The translations under genes were made by a program, and so were the position numbers. This document shows positions 51,614-60,129 of a stretch of DNA of 64,000 nt, in pieces. Source of the stretch: Sphingobium phenoxybenzoativorans (GTDB lineage: Bacteria > Pseudomonadota > Alphaproteobacteria > Sphingomonadales > Sphingomonadaceae); contig NZ_MINO01000001.1 of the NCBI RefSeq assembly GCF_001757355.1, positions 186,001 through 250,000 of the forward strand. Reading direction: 5' to 3'. Below the pieces are notes generated by a model. It worked only from the letters and a program-made list of their open reading frames with translations, was not told the DNA's origin and ran no database searches. Positions within the stretch are counted from its first letter, which is position 1. The number at the start of each line of letters is the position of its first letter.

Positions 51614-52474
51614 ATGAGTGGTATTTCCAAAAGTCCGAAAGTTCTTTTATTGCTTGCCATGCTTGCCGGGACGGCATCTGCCAGCTTGGCTGCGCAGGCG
51701 CAGGAAGGCAGTGGAGCCGACGCTCCCGCTGTGACGGTAGATGGCACCCGCCTCGCTGCGGGACCGGAGGTTAAGGGCATTATCTCCGCACGCAGCGGCG
51801 ACAAGGTGCAGATCACGAGTGATGACGGGACCAGCACGGTCGTTGTCGTTAATGACCAAACTCAGATCAAGGCCAGTAAGGGGCTTTTCAGCAGCAGCAA
51901 GCTTGCCGCTGCCTCGCTTCTCAATGGCCTGCCTGTCACCATCAAGACCTTGCAGGCGCCTGAGGGCCTGATGGCGAGCCAGATCAAACTGCTCGGCAAG
52001 GATCTTAAGACCGCGCAGATGATCCGCAACGGCACCGATCAGCGCTTTGCTGAGCAGACGGCCGCAACGGAAGCATTGCGTGGCCGTGTGGGCGATATCG
52101 ACCAGTATAATGTGAAAAGTACGACAAATGTGAACTTCGCTACCGGCAAGGCGGTGCTGACCGCTCAGGCGAAAAATGATCTCTGCGCTGCGGCGACCAC
52201 CGCTCAGGGAATGGATAACGCGCTGCTGCTCGTCGTGGGCTACACCGATTCCACAGGCAGCCAGGAATTCAACCAGGTACTTAGCGAAAAGCGGGCCAGT
52301 AGCGTTATCAACTATCTTCAGCAGGCCTGCGGGTGGAAGCCCTACCGCATGCTGACCCCCACCGGGATGGCCGAAGCCGATCCGTTGGCGGACAATGAAA
52401 CGGCTGAAGGCAAGGCCCAGAACCGCCGCGTCGCGGTGAATGTTCTGGTCAGCAAGGCTGTCGAAGGTATGTGA
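51614..52474 (+). CDS. OmpA-family outer-membrane protein
   Basis: The ATG at 51614 follows AAGGAGAAGCGCA. The 286-residue protein has a signal peptide (about 1-28), then a small N-terminal beta domain (GPEVKGIISARSGDKVQITS). The C-terminal OmpA peptidoglycan-binding domain (about 165-280) has VNFATGKAVLTAQAK, GYTDSTGSQEFNQVLSEKRA and AQNRRVAVNVLV. It probably ties the outer membrane to the cell wall. It appears to be a single-gene unit, closed by a strong terminator. Confidence 0.92.
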   Translation: MSGISKSPKVLLLLAMLAGTASASLAAQAQEGSGADAPAVTVDGTRLAAGPEVKGIISARSGDKVQITSDDGTSTVVVVNDQTQIKASKGLFSSSKLAAASLLNGLPVTIKTLQAPEGLMASQIKLLGKDLKTAQMIRNGTDQRFAEQTAATEALRGRVGDIDQYNVKSTTNVNFATGKAVLTAQAKNDLCAAATTAQGMDNALLLVVGYTDSTGSQEFNQVLSEKRASSVINYLQQACGWKPYRMLTPTGMAEADPLADNETAEGKAQNRRVAVNVLVSKAVEGM

Positions 52475-52481
52475 GATGCGC

Positions 52482-52509
52482 GGGGCGGGCCAGCCCGCCC
52501 CGGCTTTTT
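52482..52509 (+). terminator. Rho-independent terminator of the OmpA-like gene
   Basis: GGGGCGGGC and GCCCGCCCC pair around CA and are followed by GGCTTTTT. It starts 8 bp after the stop codon. Confidence 0.85.
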
Positions 52510-52807
52510 GGCTCTGACGCGTCAGTCTAGTCGCCGAATTCAAACTTGGCGGTGTCAACGCGCGATGCGGGGCTGGCTCGAAAGAATAGGCTTCAGGATC
52601 AAGAATATATCGGATGCACAGCTCGGCGCGCTGCAAGGCAGTGCTGTATTAAAGCCAATATCTTCATGAGCAGCGGAAAGCGCATGAAGGCAACGAATCG
52701 CCGAGGCAAATATCACTTCAGCGCACACGGTTACATGTTTCCTATGGTTTCAAGGTGATACGCCACACCTTGGAAAGGTCCGGAAAGCGCGCATATGCTG
52801 GGCGGTT
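52510..52807. other. Intergenic region, no gene found
   Basis: This 298-bp spacer between the OmpA-like terminator and the minus-strand tRNA-Asn contains no supported gene. A 70-codon frame beginning near 52546 has no signature and no ribosome site. Confidence 0.5.
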
Positions 52808-52884
52808 TGGCTCCCCGAGTAGGATTCGAACCTACGGCCATTCGATTAACAGTCGAATGCTCTACCGCTGAGCTATCGGGGAGC
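52808..52884 (-). tRNA. tRNA-Asn (anticodon GTT), CCA encoded
   Basis: The minus strand folds as a full cloverleaf. The acceptor GCTCCCC pairs with GGGGAGC, the D-arm is AGCTCAGCGGTAGAGC, and the anticodon loop CTGTTAATC holds GTT. The T-arm is GTAGGTTCGAATCCTAC, and the 3' CCA is encoded in the DNA. The plus-strand peptide reading across it is an artefact. Confidence 0.97.
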
Positions 52885-52947
52885 AGCCCGGCTTCCGCTG
52901 GGCAGGCCGCGCCTATAGCAGCGGCTTTCGCGCAAAGGCAAGTCCCG

Positions 52948-53724
52948 TCAGGCGATAAATTGCTCCGCCGCTATCCGGTCGTCCAATGTGTGCTCAGGAT
53001 CAAAAAGCAGGATGAGCGGCGTTGTGCGGTCAATCTTCACTTCAACGGCGGCGACATCGCGGACTTCGCGCTGATCACCAACAGCGCTAACGGGGCGCTT
53101 TACAGGATCAAGAACCGTGAAGCGCACAACCGTAGCATCAGGCAGGATTGCACCACGCCAGCGCCGTGGACGGAACGGGCTGATGGGTGTGAGAGCCATC
53201 AATCCCGAACCCAGGGGCAGGATAGGGCCGTGGGCCGATAGATTATAGGCCGTCGATCCTGCAGGCGTTGCGACAAGCACGCCATCACAGACCAGCTCCG
53301 GCAGAACCACCCTGCTATCGACGTGAACCTCCAGCTTGGCGGTCTGGCGCGTCTCGCGCAGCAGAGAGACCTCGTTGATTGCCGGTATGGAAAATTGTTC
53401 GCCGTCGACCGTGTCCACCGTCATGCGCAGGGGGAGTACCTTGAATGGCTTGGCGGCTGCGAGCCGCTGTTCAAGCCGCTCCAGCCGCCATTCATTCATC
53501 AGGAAGCCGACCGTCCCCAAATTCATACCGAATACGGGCACGATCCGGCGCGCCTCCAGCATTGCGTGAAGGGTCTGCAGCATGAAGCCATCGCCGCCCA
53601 GGGCGATGATCATGTCGGCCTCGTGCGGTTCCACAAAATCATAGGAGGCGCGCAGCCGTTCCTCCGCAGCGCGGGCTGCAGGCGCGGGCGAAGCAACAAG
53701 GGCGCGCTTCGGTTCGGCGATCAT
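52948..53724 (-). CDS. nadK: NAD kinase
   Basis: The 258-residue ATP-NAD kinase has the GGDG motif in IIALGGDGFMLQTLH, the NLGTVGFLMNE region, INEVSLLRE, and the nucleotide loop VLVATPAGSTAYNLSAHGPI. It makes NADP from NAD in the cytoplasm. It overlaps the upstream moaA by 4 bp (ATGA), so both are probably one transcript. The length is that of alphaproteobacterial NadK. Confidence 0.96.
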   Translation of the reverse strand: MIAEPKRALVASPAPAARAAEERLRASYDFVEPHEADMIIALGGDGFMLQTLHAMLEARRIVPVFGMNLGTVGFLMNEWRLERLEQRLAAAKPFKVLPLRMTVDTVDGEQFSIPAINEVSLLRETRQTAKLEVHVDSRVVLPELVCDGVLVATPAGSTAYNLSAHGPILPLGSGLMALTPISPFRPRRWRGAILPDATVVRFTVLDPVKRPVSAVGDQREVRDVAAVEVKIDRTTPLILLFDPEHTLDDRIAAEQFIA

Positions 53725-54740
53725 CCGCCTGTCACGTTCATGTGACGCCTGGTTGCACCCTGCGTGCTACCCTGCGTGATGGCGAAACCATGCCGTTCCG
53801 GCTTGGCGGCCAATGCCCTGTCGAGCAGAGCGTCGATGGCGCTTGCCCCATTTTCACGGAAGGCGGCCTTTAAATCGATATGATCCTCATGGCCAAGGCA
53901 CATGAAAATTTTACCCTGACACGTGAGACGCATGCGATTGCAACCCGCGCAGAAATTATCCGTCAGTGGCGTGATAAGACCCAATTTTACGTCAGTGCCG
54001 TCAACTGCGAAATAGCGGGCGGGTCCTCCAGTGCGGTATTTCATTGGGAGCAATTCGTAATGCTTGCCTATGGCCGCCACCGCTTCATGCAAAGGCATAT
54101 AACGGTCAAATCGATCCTCTCCGACTTCGCCAAGCGGCATTGTCTCGATCAGCGTCAGATCATGCCCTTGAACAGAGCACCATTCAAGCATCGGCACAAA
54201 TTCGCTGTCATTAACGCCGCGGAGCGCGACCATGTTGATCTTGATAGCTATACCGGCTGAGCGCGCTGCCGCGAGCCCATCCAGCACCTTATCAATCGCG
54301 CCGCCGCGTGTGATGAAAGCGTATTTTCCGGCATCCAGACTGTCGAGGCTGACGTTGATCCGCCGAATGCCTGCACTTGCAAGTGCATCAGCATGTTCTG
54401 CAAGGTGGGTGCCGTTAGTGGTCAATGTCAGTTCTTTGAGCGCTCCGGTCCGCAAATGGCGTCCGATCCGGCGGGCCAGCTCAGGGAAATCGCGCCGCAC
54501 GAGCGGTTCACCGCCCGTCAGGCGGATGTGACGAACTCCGCGTGCAATGAACCTGTCCGCGATGATCGCTGTTTCCTCTAGCGTCAGGACATCTTTGCGC
54601 GACAGGAATTGCATCTTTTCCGACATGCAGTAACGGCAACGAAGATCGCAACGATCGGTCACGGAAATGCGCAGATAATCGATGCGCCGACCAAAGCCGT
54701 CGGTCATCGCGCGATCCAGCATCTTTTCCGCACTTTGCAT
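53721..54740 (-). CDS. moaA: GTP 3',8-cyclase MoaA
   Basis: The 339-residue radical SAM enzyme has the N-terminal cluster motif CDLRCRYC (Cys31, Cys35, Cys38) and GGEPLVRRDF. The C-terminal second cluster is in CAGCNRMRLTCQGKIFMCL, and the protein ends with the conserved double Gly (NVTGG). It starts molybdopterin synthesis from GTP. A molybdenum oxidoreductase and fdhD lie 3 kb away. It overlaps nadK. Confidence 0.97.
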   Translation of the reverse strand: MQSAEKMLDRAMTDGFGRRIDYLRISVTDRCDLRCRYCMSEKMQFLSRKDVLTLEETAIIADRFIARGVRHIRLTGGEPLVRRDFPELARRIGRHLRTGALKELTLTTNGTHLAEHADALASAGIRRINVSLDSLDAGKYAFITRGGAIDKVLDGLAAARSAGIAIKINMVALRGVNDSEFVPMLEWCSVQGHDLTLIETMPLGEVGEDRFDRYMPLHEAVAAIGKHYELLPMKYRTGGPARYFAVDGTDVKLGLITPLTDNFCAGCNRMRLTCQGKIFMCLGHEDHIDLKAAFRENGASAIDALLDRALAAKPERHGFAITQGSTQGATRRHMNVTGG

Positions 54741-54882
54741 CTTGTTTAGCTAGGACATGGCAGGGCGGGGCGCAAGCATGCGGGTCTTTTCCGGCATGCT
54801 GTTCGCAAGGCCGCAGTAACCTCCTCGTGCTAAACCGTCCCGCTACGGCCTGGACAGGACCGGAACATAAGAAGGTACCCGA

Positions 54883-56913
54883 TTGACGCGCAGAGACCAA
54901 CATGACGAAGGCCGGCCGGGGGTGTTTATTCTGTCCCAGCATGATCGGGATGGATTGGCGGGCTTTGCCGGAGAGGCGGGGTGGCGGGTCATTGCGTCAA
55001 GGCGTCCGATGGAGGCCGAACAGAGATTTTTGGCAAGCGACGTCCAGATAGTGGTGATCGATGCCCGCCGTTCCACTTCGCCCGATCTATTGGTTGAGCC
55101 GTTTGCTGGAGCGGTAGAGGCGACCGGCGGCGCGCTTATTGCGCTTGTAGGAGAGGGCGCTGAGAGTGCCGTTCCGCAAATCATGGCGGCGGGGGCGACA
55201 CATTATCTAGCAGCGCCTTTTGGCCTGGATGCATTTGCCGCGACACTTTCTTCCGCCCAGCGGCTCGTCGAACGGCTGGGTGGCGATGTGAAGCGGGCCG
55301 GTGATAGCCGCGCCATCAGGAGAAGCGACGCGCTGCGCTGGCGCTTTGACCGGGAGGCTGGGGAAATCGAACTCAGCGAGGCGCTTGCAGCCGAAATAGA
55401 AAGCCATTGCGCGCCAACGCCGCGCTCCTTGCTCAAATCACTGTCCAGATCGGACCGCGTTGCTGCAATCGCAGCGATCCGTATGGTGGCCCACAGTGGA
55501 GGAACTGCTGCATTCGCCCATGACATGGCTGGGGGTGGGCGTAAGCGCGTAGCGCATCATCTGCACGCTGACAAAGATAGTATCGTTGGAGAAGTGGAAT
55601 TGCTGCCCGGCGCCACGATATGGCGCAAGCGTGGGCAACGTGATTATCTTACTGGCCTCAGCAATCGCGCGGAAGCTCTGTTATGGCTGGATGAGGCGTT
55701 GATGGAGGCGAAAACCCCACCAATCATATTGCTTCTCTCAGTCAGTCAGCTTGATCGCGTAAATACCGCCTATGGACAGATGGCGGGTGACGCCTTGCTG
55801 GGACGGCTTGCGCGCAGAATGGAACGCCTAGTTGACGAGCTTGCCGGAACCGGCGCGTTGCTTGCCCGCATAACCGGCACGGAGTTCCTGATCGGATTAT
55901 CGGGAGAGGTAGGCAGTGAAACCGGGATGGAGCGTGCGAAATTCCTAGCCCGGAGGCTGGTCGCTACCGTCAGTCAGCCATTCAATGCGGGCGATCATCT
56001 GATCAGGCTGACCGGCCGATGCGGGATTGCCGGGGCGAGGAAGGGCGACGATGCCGTCCGATTGTTGCGGCATGCGGCGATGGCTCTGGCCGATGCGCGA
56101 CAGTCCGATGGTGAGGGCATTCGCATATTTACCCGTCAGAGGCACAGCCGGGAGGTCGACCCGGATCGTCTGGAAGCAGACCTGCGGCTCGCACTCGACC
56201 GTGGCGAAATCGGTATCGTTTTCCAGCCACAATATGCGACGGGGAATGACGAGCTTCTGGGAGTGGAGGCGTTGGCGCGGTGGACCCATCCCGAACATGG
56301 GGCCTTGGGCGCAGGTGTTCTGTTCGCGACGGCGGAACGATCGGATTTTCTGTTACCGCTTTCGGCGCATATCCATGCAGAGGCGCTCCGGCTTGCGGCC
56401 GCTTGGCCATCCGGCTTGAATGCGTTGCGTCTGTCGATCAATGTTACTGCGGCGGATATCTCCCAACCGGACTTTCTGGAAAATTTTCTCATCCTCGTGG
56501 ACCGCAGCGGTTTTCCGCGCGGGCGCCTGACGGTGGAGATCACCGAGAGTGGGCTTGTGGACGATATCGATGCCGTGGCCGTGCTGCTGAACCAGATGCG
56601 GGCGGAGGGCTTGCGAGTGGCTATCGATGATTTCGGCACTGGCTATTCCAGTCTTGCCTACCTCAAGGCGCTGCCGCTCGATTATCTCAAGATCGATAGC
56701 GGTCTGGCGCAGGATATTGCCGGATCTGCGCGTGACCGGATCATTGTACGCGGCGTGATCCAGATGGCCAGATCCCTGGGGCTAACCGTCATCGCGGAAG
56801 GGGTGGAAACCGAGCAGCAGCTATCGCTCCTCGCGCGCGAAGGGTGCGAAATATACCAGGGTTTCTTGCGGTCTCCTGCAATCAGCAGCGATCAACTGGC
56901 GCAATTGGTCTAA
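54883..56913 (+). CDS. Cyclic-di-GMP phosphodiesterase: REC-like + degenerate GGDEF + EAL
   Basis: The TTG start gives 676 residues. The N-terminal part (about 10-125) looks like a receiver domain, but its conserved Lys position reads AAPF, so phosphorylation is doubtful. The GGDEF domain (about 255-420) has ITGTEF in place of GGDEF and is unlikely to make c-di-GMP. The EAL domain (about 430-672) is complete: GVEALARW, ITESGLVDD, IDDFGTGYSSLAYLKALPLD, LKIDSG and AEGVETEQQ. The protein should degrade c-di-GMP, like FimX/PdeB-type hybrids. It stands alone and diverges from moaA. Confidence 0.9.
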   Translation: MTRRDQHDEGRPGVFILSQHDRDGLAGFAGEAGWRVIASRRPMEAEQRFLASDVQIVVIDARRSTSPDLLVEPFAGAVEATGGALIALVGEGAESAVPQIMAAGATHYLAAPFGLDAFAATLSSAQRLVERLGGDVKRAGDSRAIRRSDALRWRFDREAGEIELSEALAAEIESHCAPTPRSLLKSLSRSDRVAAIAAIRMVAHSGGTAAFAHDMAGGGRKRVAHHLHADKDSIVGEVELLPGATIWRKRGQRDYLTGLSNRAEALLWLDEALMEAKTPPIILLLSVSQLDRVNTAYGQMAGDALLGRLARRMERLVDELAGTGALLARITGTEFLIGLSGEVGSETGMERAKFLARRLVATVSQPFNAGDHLIRLTGRCGIAGARKGDDAVRLLRHAAMALADARQSDGEGIRIFTRQRHSREVDPDRLEADLRLALDRGEIGIVFQPQYATGNDELLGVEALARWTHPEHGALGAGVLFATAERSDFLLPLSAHIHAEALRLAAAWPSGLNALRLSINVTAADISQPDFLENFLILVDRSGFPRGRLTVEITESGLVDDIDAVAVLLNQMRAEGLRVAIDDFGTGYSSLAYLKALPLDYLKIDSGLAQDIAGSARDRIIVRGVIQMARSLGLTVIAEGVETEQQLSLLAREGCEIYQGFLRSPAISSDQLAQLV

Positions 56914-56933
56914 ATTTCCGCGAAGGGCGAAAT

Positions 56934-57725
56934 CTACGGTTTCGGCGGCGCTGCGATACGGAGGATTGAGTCTTCCCGGGCCAGCACCACCAGATCCAGG
57001 CCCGCCTCCTGCGCGCGACGGACAGCGAGGTCTGTCGGCGCGGATATGGTGGCAAGCAGGGGGCAATGGGCCAATGCGGCTTTTTCAACCAGATCGTAGG
57101 AGCAGCGCGACGACAATAGGGCAAATCCCCCGTCCCACTGCCGCCCTGCCACAAGCATCGCGCCGATCAGCTTGTCGAAAGCATTGTGGCGGCCGACATC
57201 TTCCCGAACGAGCAGCACTTCCCCATCGGCGGAGCATAATGCCGCAGCATGCATAGCGCCTGTTGCGCGATTAAGCGGCTGCTTCGCATAAATATCCTTA
57301 AGAGCGCGGAAAAACGCTGAATACTTGATCCGTGCGGTCTGCTGGATGCGGGGCAGGGGCCGCATCGCCTGGGTCAGATTTTCAATCCCACATAGGCCGC
57401 AGGATGAGTCTGCGACCCGGTGACGAACGCGGTCCAGAACATGGGGAGAGCAATCATCGGCGAGATGGACGCGCAGCAAGATGCCCTGATCCGTCTCGTG
57501 AGTATCGAAGCCGAGGATGTCCTGCGATTGGGTTATCAACCGTTCGGAATAGGCGAACCCCGTTATCAAGTCGCCAATATCGCTTGGGCTGCCCATCAAC
57601 ACGGCGTAGCCAATACCGTTGAATTCAAAAGCCAGCGGAACTTCCTGCGCCAAAATACGCTCGACCGCCGTGCATGCGCCATCTGGCGTGATGCGGCGGA
57701 AACCCGTGATGGGGAAGGATGTCAT
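56934..57725 (-). CDS. fdhD: Sulfur carrier / formate dehydrogenase accessory protein
   Basis: The 263-residue FdhD has the active CxxC in SSCGLCG (Cys109, Cys112) and the VREDVGRHNAFDKLIGA and SSRCSYDLVEKAA stretches. FdhD carries sulfur from a cysteine desulfurase to the Mo-bis-MGD cofactor of formate-dehydrogenase-like enzymes. It follows its likely client gene by 11 bp on the same strand. Confidence 0.96.
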   Translation of the reverse strand: MTSFPITGFRRITPDGACTAVERILAQEVPLAFEFNGIGYAVLMGSPSDIGDLITGFAYSERLITQSQDILGFDTHETDQGILLRVHLADDCSPHVLDRVRHRVADSSCGLCGIENLTQAMRPLPRIQQTARIKYSAFFRALKDIYAKQPLNRATGAMHAAALCSADGEVLLVREDVGRHNAFDKLIGAMLVAGRQWDGGFALLSSRCSYDLVEKAALAHCPLLATISAPTDLAVRRAQEAGLDLVVLAREDSILRIAAPPKP

Positions 57726-57736
57726 TATGGCCGGCG

Positions 57737-60040
57737 TCAGGCGCTACGCCGGATGGTCACAGGGATGGACTTGTAGGCTGGAGTGCCACTCTGCGCATCA
57801 TAGTCGTCCAGGGGGATCAGGCAGTTTGCTTCGGGGTAATAGGCGGCCGTGGAGCCGCGAGCTATGGGATGCGCGATCGCCGTCACTGCCTGCATGACGC
57901 GGCCCGGTTCGGATTCCACATCGACCAGATCGCCATGGGCAAGACCCAACATGGCCAAATCATCCTGATTGCAAAAAATGACGTCGCGGCGGCCGCTAAT
58001 GCCCCGATAGCGGTCATTAAAGCCGTAGATGGTGGTATTATATTGATCATGGCTGCGGATCGTTGTGAGGAGAAGGCTGTCGGCATCTCGTGATGGAACG
58101 TCGTGCACAATGAAATGCGCCTTGCCATCCGGGGTATTCCAGCGCCGTTCCGATGCCGCGATTGTAAGCCTGAACCCGCCTGGCGTGCGAACGCGCTGAT
58201 TGAAATCGCGAAAGTCAGGGAAAACCGCCTCGATCTTGTCACGAATGCGATCGTAGTTCCCGGTTAGCATGTCCCAATCGCTACGCGTCGCCGACAAAGC
58301 GGCCTTCGCCAGACCCGCGACAATGGATGGTTCCGATTTCAAATCAGGTGCGGGCGGTTTCAGCCTACCCCGTGATGCATGCACCATGGACATGGAGTCC
58401 TCGACCGTGACCCATTGGGGTCCGGCGGCCTGCATATCCTGCTCAGTCCTTCCAAGACATGGAAGTATGAGCGTTTCCTTGGCCGTGAGCAGGCAGGTGC
58501 GGTTGAGCTTCGTGACGATATTGACCGACAGATCGAGCTTGCGAATGGCTGCAAAGCAAGCATCCGGGTCAGGCATCGCCACCGCCAGATTGCCTCCAAG
58601 GGATATGAGCGCGCGCGCTTCGCCCCGCTGCATGGCCGCGAGAGCCTGCACAGCGTTATGTCCATGTTTTCGAGGGCTTTGGATTGCGAACGCGGCATCA
58701 AGCCGGTCCAGCATCGCGTCACTTGGCAACTCGGTGATGCCGACCGTGCGATCGCCCTGTACATTGCTGTGACCGCGCAGGGGGCAGATACCGGCTCCCC
58801 GCTTGCCAATATTGCCTCGCAGCAACAGCAGATTGGCAATCTGCTGAACATTCTCCGTGCCATGCTTATGCTGGGTGATACCCATGCCGTAGCAGATGAT
58901 GACCCTTTCTGCCTTGGCATAGATTTGGGCCATGCTTTCGATCGCGGCGCGCACAAGGCCGGATTGGCGCTCGATCCAATCCCAGGACGCCGCACGCAGA
59001 TATGCTTCAAGCTTTTCAAAACCGGTGCAGTGGTCAGCAATGAAAGGCAGATCAAGAACGGCGGGACCTCCGCTGGCCATGCTGGCGTCATGCATTTCCA
59101 GCAACGCCTTCATCATGCCGGAGAGCATTGCGTAATCGCCGCCTATTTTTACCTGGTGATAGGCGGACGCAAGCTGTGTTGCGCCGGGCAGGAGCATTTC
59201 GGAGGGGTGCTGCGGCGATTTGAACCGTTCCAGCCCCCGTTCGCGCATTGGGTTGGCGACAATGATCGGAACGCCGCGTTTGGACGCCGCGGCCAGCGTA
59301 GACAGCATGCGGGGGTGATTAGTCCCCGGATTATGACCGATACAGAAAATCGCGTCGGCATGGTCGAAATCTTCGAGCGTGACAGTGCCCTTGCCAACAC
59401 CAATCGATTTGGGGAGGCCAACGCTGGTTGCCTCATGACACATGTTGGAACAGTCGGGAAAATTGTTGGTCCCGAACTCACGCGCGAATAGCTGGTAAAG
59501 GAAGGCCGCCTCGTTGGAGGCGCGACCGGAGCAGTAAAATTCCGCCTGGTCGGCATGTTCCAGCGCCTGCAGGGCTGTTCCTGCGCGGGAAAAGACATCT
59601 TCCCAAGACGCAGGTACGAAATGATCCGTCGCGGCGTCATAGCGGAGGGGATGTGTGAGCCGCCCTGCATCTTCCAGAGCATGGTCATTCCACTCCCAAA
59701 GCTCCGAAACGCTATGCTGGGCAAAGAAGTCTGGATCGACCCGTTTGACCGTAGCTTCCCATGTCACTGCCTTCGCGCCGTTCTCGCAAAACTCGAAGGA
59801 GGAGGTGTGTTTCGGGTCGGGCCATGCGCAGCCCGGGCAATCAAACCCTTCTGGCTGGTTCATTTGTAGCAGGGCGCGGGTATCCGTACTGGCGCCCATC
59901 TGATCCCTTATGGTGCGCGCGACCGCTCGCAGCGCTCCCCAGCCGCCCGCAGGACCGGCATAGGGATGCACGCCTTCGACGGGAGTTGGCGTTTCTCCGG
60001 CAGGGATTGCATCTGGGTGGTTGGCTTTTTCTTTCAACAT
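57737..60040 (-). CDS. FdhF/YdeP-type molybdopterin oxidoreductase
   Basis: The 767-residue molybdo-enzyme begins without a signal peptide. It has the YdeP-family cluster region GFDCPGCAWPDP (Cys68, Cys71, with Cys85 nearby). The Mo-pocket motif NNFPDCSNMCHEATSVGL has Cys201 as the likely Mo ligand. Further family blocks are FCIGHNPGTNHPR, VICYGMGITQHKHGT and ICPLRGHSNVQGDRT. YdeP-like proteins have been linked to acid and redox stress rather than proven formate oxidation. fdhD downstream supports a sulfurated bis-MGD cofactor. Confidence 0.93.
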   Translation of the reverse strand: MLKEKANHPDAIPAGETPTPVEGVHPYAGPAGGWGALRAVARTIRDQMGASTDTRALLQMNQPEGFDCPGCAWPDPKHTSSFEFCENGAKAVTWEATVKRVDPDFFAQHSVSELWEWNDHALEDAGRLTHPLRYDAATDHFVPASWEDVFSRAGTALQALEHADQAEFYCSGRASNEAAFLYQLFAREFGTNNFPDCSNMCHEATSVGLPKSIGVGKGTVTLEDFDHADAIFCIGHNPGTNHPRMLSTLAAASKRGVPIIVANPMRERGLERFKSPQHPSEMLLPGATQLASAYHQVKIGGDYAMLSGMMKALLEMHDASMASGGPAVLDLPFIADHCTGFEKLEAYLRAASWDWIERQSGLVRAAIESMAQIYAKAERVIICYGMGITQHKHGTENVQQIANLLLLRGNIGKRGAGICPLRGHSNVQGDRTVGITELPSDAMLDRLDAAFAIQSPRKHGHNAVQALAAMQRGEARALISLGGNLAVAMPDPDACFAAIRKLDLSVNIVTKLNRTCLLTAKETLILPCLGRTEQDMQAAGPQWVTVEDSMSMVHASRGRLKPPAPDLKSEPSIVAGLAKAALSATRSDWDMLTGNYDRIRDKIEAVFPDFRDFNQRVRTPGGFRLTIAASERRWNTPDGKAHFIVHDVPSRDADSLLLTTIRSHDQYNTTIYGFNDRYRGISGRRDVIFCNQDDLAMLGLAHGDLVDVESEPGRVMQAVTAIAHPIARGSTAAYYPEANCLIPLDDYDAQSGTPAYKSIPVTIRRSA

Positions 60041-60129
60041 GGTGCGGCCAATCCCTTCTATCGGTGATCAGGATATAGGAGGTCTGCCCGATGCACAAAG
60101 AGTCAAACAGAAAAGGTTCGATCGGCTAT

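Noticed and set aside
51060-51617. 185-codon plus-strand ORF before the OmpA-like gene
   Set aside because: No recognisable domain, composition unlike the neighbours, and it runs into the OmpA ribosome site; kept only as a gap note.
52795-53241. Plus-strand ORF overlapping the tRNA
   Set aside because: Its first part is the reverse complement of tRNA-Asn and the rest is antisense to nadK.
57737-60040. Selenocysteine formate dehydrogenase
   Set aside because: The Mo-site residue is coded as Cys, there is no in-frame TGA, and the motifs are those of the YdeP branch.
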